NCBI RefSeq assembly: GCF_018320785.1
Contig: NC_054867.1
Span: forward strand, 34,041,855-34,105,854
DNA: 64,000 nucleotides
Reading direction: 5' to 3'
DNA from: Cheilinus undulatus
Taxonomy: Eukaryota > Chordata > Actinopteri > Labriformes > Labridae
In this document: one piece after another, positions 57,400 to 64,000 of the stretch
How the letters are laid out: the number at the start of each line of letters is the position of its first letter
Position numbering within the stretch: the stretch's first letter is position 1
The notes under the pieces: generated by a model
Told to the model about the DNA's origin: nothing
Databases searched by the model: none
The model's input: the letters and a program-made list of their open reading frames with translations, nothing else
Made by a program: the position numbers and the translations under genes

Positions 57400-60300
57400 A
57401 AACAGCTGATCTCCGCCTGCGTGACTGTAAAAAGAAAACACCACATGCAGAACTGAAGTGAAAAATATGAACATTATTTAATAACTGATTCTCTGTAATA
57501 AACAATTTGAAAATATTTTACAAGGAGTCACAGACACAATATTTTACAAATTTTGCCCTCTTCTTTTTTTTTAGCTTCATCTGTACAAAAGAATGGAGCG
57601 ACATGGACCAGTGCCCAGAAAAGAAGGAGCTAAATCATCCCCACACACCAACATTCACACTCACACACGCACAAGAAATAAAAAAAAACAATCCAAAATA
57701 AAAAAAATAACATTTTGACTTCAGATCTCAAACTTATCAACAGTGCTGTATTCCTATATATTTTTTTTACTTCACTTAAAACTCGACTGATTTTCTTCTT
57801 TTTTTTTCTCTAAATGTTGCTGTTATTTTTTCACACACTTGGTCAAACATGGTCACATAGCACCAGACTACAGACTACAGAATCACATACACACGTGTCT
57901 TTCCCACAGAAACGCACCAACACAGATGCAGCGAGGGTCGGGAGGAGGCAAGAGGCTTTATGAAAGCATCCCCTGCGCTTATCTCAGGGTCCTGTCCTAA
58001 AGCTGACACCTCCCTCTCATCCCCACGCTGACCCAATTTTCTATTTCTTTCTCTTTTTTTTTTGGCAAAAGTAAATCAGTTAAACCACAGAAACTGTGCG
58101 TCCCTTGAGGAGTTTTTTCTTACCAGGATGCACACATGATTCCTTGGTGACCTTCAGGCCCGTGCTGCTCTGTGGAGACCCACGCCCTGAGCTTTCCTCT
58201 GACATTCTGCCCCCCTCGCCAAAATAAAAGCACACCAGGAAGTCCTTGGCTTACTTCTGCCTGGTGCTTGACATCTCTCAGCTGGGCATGAATAAGTGTC
58301 CAATGTTTGCTTACAGCTGCGTGTGTGAAGGTGCGAAAAACATGTAGGCCTATGTGTTTGGTTTGTGTGTGCGTACAGAGGTCAGGAAAAGAGAGGAAGT
58401 TGCAGGGGGTACATTTCCACAGGCACGTGTAGCGCTCATTTACAGACAGTGAAAATTGGGATATGCAGACAGGATTTATGGCACAGGACAGAGACAAAGC
58501 AATGCTGGGAAAGTAAAAACTGCACGCAGCCTCAAATAACTCTAACCCGCCTGAAAATTTTGGATACACAAACCATGAAAGGGGCCAAACTGAAATTTTT
58601 CAGATTTGTTTGAAATGAGCAGCGCTGCAGATACTGTGCCAGCATGTTTGTCACATCAAATAGTACCAACAACTGTACAGAGTGTGTAGTGATGGTTCAA
58701 ATTGTCGTGCGAGTCCTCCCACCTGTGCAGTACAGTGAGATTTGTGGGTAGGTGAGAACATCGAAGGTCAGAGGCTTCTTCTTTTTCTTCTTTTTTTTAA
58801 TTTAACACTCCCACCTGCTTTTCAAGCATTTAAAATCAAACAGGCGTTGATCAAAAACGAATCATTCCAAGACATAAAAGACTGAAATCATCAGAGCTCA
58901 CTACACTGACTGCAGAAAACACCAAGAAAACTCAGGGGGAGTGTGTATGGCGTGTGTGTTTAGTTGTATCTCTTTTGTGTGTTTGTGTGTAAATAGATGA
59001 GCAGGGTTGGTGGGGAAACGTTATCAGAGCTTGGTGCTGAGTAACACTAAGGCATTTCGAGAGGCTTTGTTTACTATGTTGCATCTGAAGCAGAAAACAC
59101 CGATGAACTACACATTCTTTCAGACACCTCTGCTCCGTGAAGATTCATTTTTAAGCAGATTGAAGTTTAAAGACGGATTATTTTTGTTTCAGTTTAGTCC
59201 CCTCGTCACAGCAACACTGGATTTTTTTGTACGTTTGCAACATAGGAACAAGAAAAAAACAGCTCTGCTACACTACTGTCATCCCTCACACACGCTGCTT
59301 TTAAAAGACATTCCCTTTGAGGGCTGTGAAACGCAAACTAACACTCATCTGCACACAAACGCACACAAATCAGGCAGAACTATAGCAGTCAGGTGGCCCT
59401 AAACGCTCTACGGCCAGTCAAGTGGCTGTATACTGATAGTGTAGCTCTATACACGGCTCTGTAAAGGAACAGTATAGTAACTCCATATGATGGCAGTAGT
59501 GGCTCTGGAGGGGGCAGATACATTAAACTGTGTTTAAAGCTATTGGTATAGCCGACAGATTCAGTCTTACAAGCCAAAGCCTCTAATGTGGCTGCTTTAT
59601 AAAGGTACTATACAGTAGCTCTACTCTTTTACAGCCAGTGTGGTCCAAAACAAAGTGCATCAAGGCACTATGAAACAGAGCGGCTCCTAAACATGGGAGT
59701 CTAAATGACTTTTCACACATTGTAATGATCAATGAGAAACTGTGACGGATAATAACCAGACTACTACAGCACGTGATCACCATATTTAGTTGCCTTTTCT
59801 GCACTTTTGTTGGAAAATGTCGTTAAGCCCCAAAACCCCAGCAGCGAATGGTTTTTGAAGTTTTAAACAGCATCAGTCAAAAGTAACAAAATAAAAAAAA
59901 TCCACCTGGAACGGCTATGAGACGGTCATGAGGCAGAGATCTTGCTGTGTCTGATTGTGAACACGAGTAAAGCACATTTACAGATCCAGATCAGGAGCGG
60001 TAGTCGAGGTTACTGGATGAACCTCATGAAGACTGGCAGAGGTGAGCTGAGCTTCAGAGATCTCAGGCATTTCTTTTTTTTTTTTTTTTTTTTAAACATC
60101 AGTCCAAACCAGAGGTCAGAATGGTCGAACACGACATCAACAAACTGCAGTAACTAAATGCTGAGTCATGTTTGCAGCTTTTACATGAGTGAGCCAGATA
60201 GCACTTGCTTTAAATAGATAATAAAAAAAGGACTTCATGAAATGTGATTAGCATCATGTAATTACAATAATCCTCAGTGGACGTCTTTTAAAAGCATTAA

Positions 60301-61169
60301 TCTGTAATTATTAGGTGCTGCAGTGAATGAATCAGCGTTCAGTTTCTGACTGTGTCCTCTTCCTCTCATGGTTTATCCCAGAATCTAAATCAGAAGCCAT
60401 TCCCTCCTTGTGTTTTGGCTATAAAAATAAGACCACATGTAAGTCTATCTCATTTTGGCAAGTAGATATAGTGCATAAATTAATTATTTTTAAGATAACA
60501 CCTAAAGACTTCCTTTTCAAATTAAGAACTAAATACACTGTATGTTTGGAGTACTCATCACTTCAGCGGTTTATACTTGACATTTTGTATACTTGACAGT
60601 TCTTTTTTCTTTTCTTTTCTTTTATGGTGGCTAGAATCGGCTGAATGGTCCACAGCCTCTGACGAGAGGCGAATGATAGAGTGGTGACACTCTGAGATGA
60701 AGGAGAGAAGAAGGAGGAGAAGCCCCCCCCCTCCTCGTCTGTGTGATGAACAGACGACCTCAACTCTCCAGTCAGTGTGAGGCGGGAGGTCTGTGACGAG
60801 GACATCCACTGGTCCCCTGTCCCCTCCCTCCTCTAGGATGGCGGAGTGGGGTGGTTGTGGAGGGGTTTGTTTTCTCTTTTCTGACGTAGCCTCTGATGAT
60901 CCAGGAGGTACGGCGCCACGGCGGCCGCACCTCCTCCTGCAGATGAAGGTTAACTGGCGGAGGACATAAACGTCCGGTAGTTGTCACTAAGCGACACAAA
61001 CTGAAGCGAGCTGGGGTGCGCGGCGCTCAGGGCTTCCATTTCGCTGTGATGGGAAGTCCCATTATAACCTATGACTATAACAAGGGAAGAGGGGGAGGAG
61101 AAGGGAGGTGGGCTGGAGGGTCTCAGGTCAGGAAAAGTGGGGTCAAAGGAGAAGCAGAGCTAAATGGAA
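57400..61169 (-). other. cacna2d2: Probable 3' UTR of cacna2d2
   Basis: About 3.8 kb after the stop codon with no recognised coding family or full-length repeat; CA/GT-rich and poly-A/T stretches (57660-57720, T-run near 60069-60092) are present. Long 3' UTRs are usual for this gene, but the end is not determined. A minus ATTAAA at 57476-57481 is one candidate. Confidence 0.4.
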
Positions 61170-63896
61170 TTAATGTTGTAGTGTGTGGATGTGGGGGCTG
61201 ATGGCTGGATAGAGCAGGAGCAGCTGGATGAGCAGTAAGGTGTAGAATGACGGACGGAAGGAGTGTCCCCGTCCACAGTCTGACGTGTTTTCCTGCAGAG
61301 GAAAGAAATCAGCTCTAATTATCAACCAGGTATTACTCATTTGTGATGTTTTACCCAAGAACTACAAATTTTAAGTCTCTGTGCTCAGGAAATTACATTA
61401 TATCAACTACTATCAGCTTAAAACTCCTCTGAGGATGCTGGATTGGGTTCATTTTTTTATACTGTCTCCTCACAAAGTGGCGCCTCTTGTCTCATCTATG
61501 AGATGGTTTTTATCCCTTGAATAATTTTGAAAATGTGGAAAACCACAGACCCAGTACAATTTTATGCTTATAAAAAAAGGTTAATCTAAAATAATAGAAT
61601 ATTATGAACATGTTAACTTTTTTTCCCTGTGATTTACTTCTAAAAGGGAAACTTTCACACAAATTACTGAATCCATGCAACGTGCCATGGAGCCAATCAG
61701 TCTGTGGCACTGCTGGGGTGTTATGAAACCCAGGCTGCTCTGATAGCAGCGTTCAGCTCGTCTTTTGTGTTGAGTCTGGTGTCTCTCATCTTCCTCTTGT
61801 CATTTCCCCAGAGATTCTCTATGGAGTTCAGGTCAGGCCAGTTGACTGGACAATCAAACACAGTAAAACCATGGTCAGCAAACCAGTTTCTGGTAGTTTT
61901 GGCTTCCCTGTATCTCCATAAAGTTTCTCAGCAGATAGAGGCATGAGGTGCTCTAAAATCTCCTGGTAGATGGCTGACAGCATTGACTCTGGACTTGATA
62001 AAGCACATTGTACCAACAGCAGCAGATGACATGGCACCCCAACTAAAAACACTTGATTCCGAGCACCTTGGATTTAGAGCCTTTCTGATCTTCCTGCAGA
62101 CTCTGGGTCCAGGATTTCCAAATGACATTCTAAATTTAGTTTCATCTGAAAACAGGACTTTAAACCACTGAGCAACAGTCCCGTTTTTTTCTCCCTACCC
62201 CAGCTGAGATGCTTATGAAAATGACTGTATTTCAGGATTGGCTCCACACTGCAAACATGACACCTGTAGACCATTGCCTGGACCCGTCTGTGTAGTGGCT
62301 CTTGATTAACAAACTCCAGTCTTAGTCCACTACTTGTTAAGCTCCACTAAGTTCTTGAATCTGCTTTTTTTGGACAATCCTCTGAAGGCTGAGCTCATCC
62401 CTGTTGTTTGTGCACCATTTCTTACCACACTTTTCGCAGTTGTGTGAGCGAATGAAGGCTCAGGAAAACTCTGCAAATTGGACTTTTACACAATATTCTA
62501 ATACTAAAAAAAATGATTTTTGAAAGCTGTAAGCCATAATCATCAAGATTAAAACAAAAATGAAAGTCTTGATATTTCATTTTGTATGAGATAAATCAAG
62601 AATTTATGGAAATTAACTTTCTGAAGTTCATTTATGGGAGAAAAAACTTTGACATGATATTCTATTTTTTTTATATATAACTGCATATTTATACAAGTGT
62701 ACATAAAATGTTCTTGGATTTCCAAGTGTGGACTGTGTTGTCTATTGTGTGTTACTCCAGCTGTAAATATTCAAATCTGTAAATTTAAATAGATTTACTC
62801 ATATTATCAGAAAAACCTCTGAGCATGTGCACTGAAAGTTTGAATCTAACTGAACACGTTGCTTTTCACATCCTTTGTCATTCAGACAAACTATAGTTGA
62901 ACTTTCAAGTTATCTGTAATTATATTCTTACTAACTCACAGTTAGCACACAGCAGTCTGCCTGTTTACTGAAACAATGGTGAATATAAAAATTCTGTCCT
63001 GAAGTCTTACAGCAATGTTGGTATCAAAGCAGGTTGACGGTCCTTTTCGATAACGCGCCACAGCCAGTTCTTCACATGGATTATCCTCCAAGACTGAAAA
63101 TGACTAAATTAAGGAAAATTAAAAACATTCTTATGCGTGTGTGCTTTTTTGGCAATGTTTCATCCCTCACCCACACACTATTCCTCACCCATTCTTTGAG
63201 AGGTAAAAGGCAGGTCATGATTCATGCTGTTGTGACTAAAATAACCTTGAAATGAACATGGAACATCTGTGTTTCCACAGGTACGCTGATATATAGACAG
63301 AACCGAGCAATTATCAGAGTGACTGTCATCTCCTCTGCCAGCTGGTGAACAAAGTGAACAAGGATACACTCCTCCTCCTCCTGGGACAGCTTCTCAATCT
63401 CGCAGGTGTTGCATGGTAGCTTCTCCGCCACCACGAAGAGCAAGTTGGTGTTGTTTATCCTCTTGGCATGAATCAGCCTGCAGAGAAAGAAAGAGAGAGA
63501 CACAGCTCTGTCAACACCACCCCCCTTCGCTTGCTTACATCACAGACTCATTTGCTAATGGATGAGCGAGATTCATGAGACAGTCTTATGAGGCTCATTT
63601 AGCCCATGATATGACCGTTTCATTAAGGCTGAGACGCTTTAATCACCAGCGGAGTTTATTAGCTCACACAGAAAGATGAATCTGTCTTTCTAACTGTGCC
63701 TCTGTCACAGCACAGCTCTTTGTGCTCTATGTGTGTATTTATAAGTGTGTTGATTTGATGCTGGCTACAGACCTGGAGCAGTTGCCACAATCTTGCAGGA
63801 TGTTGTAGGAGCTGCTGAGATTACTCAAGTAGTACTGGGTCTGGATCATTACACAACTGCGCTCTTTGGAGTCATATCCTTCTGCATCCACTTCAT
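61170..63896 (-). CDS. cacna2d2: Voltage-gated calcium channel alpha2/delta-2 subunit, C-terminal exons (partial)
   Basis: Auxiliary subunit that raises surface density of high-voltage-activated calcium channels and is the gabapentinoid-binding family; extracellular and membrane-anchored at its C terminus. Exons in order: 63773-63896, 63368-63477, 63011-63093, 61170-61292; upstream exons lie beyond the window. The frame is continuous across all four. Landmarks: IQTQYYL, DCGNCS (end of first exon), [20 protein letters not shown], a Cys pair (PCNTCE), [12 protein letters not shown], and NTSDCGRG. It then ends in a hydrophobic C-terminal stretch ([12 protein letters not shown]), as expected for a membrane or GPI-anchor signal. 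[12 protein letters not shown] and SDCGRG point to alpha2/delta-2 rather than -1, -3 or -4. The teleost a/b copy cannot be told. The donor after the second exon (GAGT then GTATCC) is weak but is the only one keeping frame. Confidence 0.93.
61293..63010 (-). other. Last intron of cacna2d2
   Basis: Mostly a Tc1-like element (61595-62664) in the same orientation as the gene. Nothing else recognised. Confidence 0.6.
61595..62664 (-). mobile_element. Tc1-like transposon remnant of a third family
   Basis: Ends TAGAATATTATG (61595) and CATGATATTCTA (62664) are inverted repeats. The minus strand carries a broken transposase: VLFSDETKF near 62150, [12 protein letters not shown] near 62110, [10 protein letters not shown] near 62040, FIKSRVNA near 61995, and GFITPQQCH close to the end near 61720. 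Frame breaks occur and the region between YQEILEH and the C terminus is shortened. Confidence 0.85.
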
Positions 63897-64000
63897 CTGC
63901 AGCATCAGCAGAGCACAAAGACATCAGAGTTACACTTGTCACTTCAACTGATTTATGAGATATGATTCTGTAAATGGGATTACAAAAATGTACATTAACT

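Noticed and set aside
58120-58569. 149-codon minus-strand ORF in the presumed cacna2d2 3' UTR
   Set aside because: No recognisable domain, low-complexity composition, and located after the cacna2d2 stop codon on the same strand.

Overview
The window looks like nuclear DNA of a ray-finned (teleost) fish. It has vertebrate intron/exon genes with GT-AG splice sites, an AT-rich background, and many fish-type repeats (Tc1/mariner, hAT-like and piggyBac-like miniature elements, tRNA-derived SINEs, LINE tails). No bacterial, organellar or viral genes were seen. All exon models were read by eye from reading frame, splice sites and remembered family sequences; no alignment was run.

Four protein-coding genes are supported. 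(1) 4288-15852, minus: an AT-hook chromatin gene, hmga2 or a close HMGA2-type paralogue. It has five coding exons and 120 aa, a long 3' UTR reaching toward position ~470, and a CpG-rich 5' region at ~17.0-18.1 kb. (2) 21958-44504, minus: mst1 (macrophage-stimulating protein / HGF-like protein). All 18 coding exons join in frame to 709 aa: signal peptide, PAN/apple domain, four kringles, and a catalytically dead trypsin-like domain. (3) 47378-53471, plus: abhd14b, three coding exons, 211 aa, with the hydrolase triad intact. A probable noncoding first exon ends at 44999, so it is arranged head-to-head with mst1. (4) 61170-63896, minus: the last four coding exons of cacna2d2 (calcium-channel alpha2/delta-2). 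The rest of that gene lies beyond the right edge.

Layout: 1-4287 downstream sequence and 3' UTR of hmga2, containing a mariner element with ~200-bp inverted repeats and two let-7 seed matches; 4.3-15.9 kb hmga2 coding exons and repeat-filled introns; 15.9-18.1 kb hmga2 5' region; 18.1-21.95 kb intergenic, with a diverged tandem duplication and a G20 run; 21.96-44.5 kb mst1; 44.5-45.0 kb shared promoter; 45.0-54.6 kb abhd14b; 54.6-57.4 kb intergenic with hAT-like and LINE remnants; 57.4-61.17 kb probable 3' UTR of cacna2d2; 61.17-64 kb cacna2d2 3' exons, with a Tc1-like element in the last intron.

The genes do not form one pathway. mst1, abhd14b and cacna2d2 all have human orthologues on 3p21, which supports conserved linkage. 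HMGA2 in humans is on chromosome 12, so the HMGA2-type neighbour is the unexpected member. I found no previously unknown protein system. The most interesting signals are regulatory or structural: a long inverted repeat in a let-7-targeted 3' UTR, an orphan exon-like ORF near the hmga2 promoter, a GC-AG intron in mst1, a transposon that may supply the abhd14b polyadenylation signal, and several nested palindromic elements.
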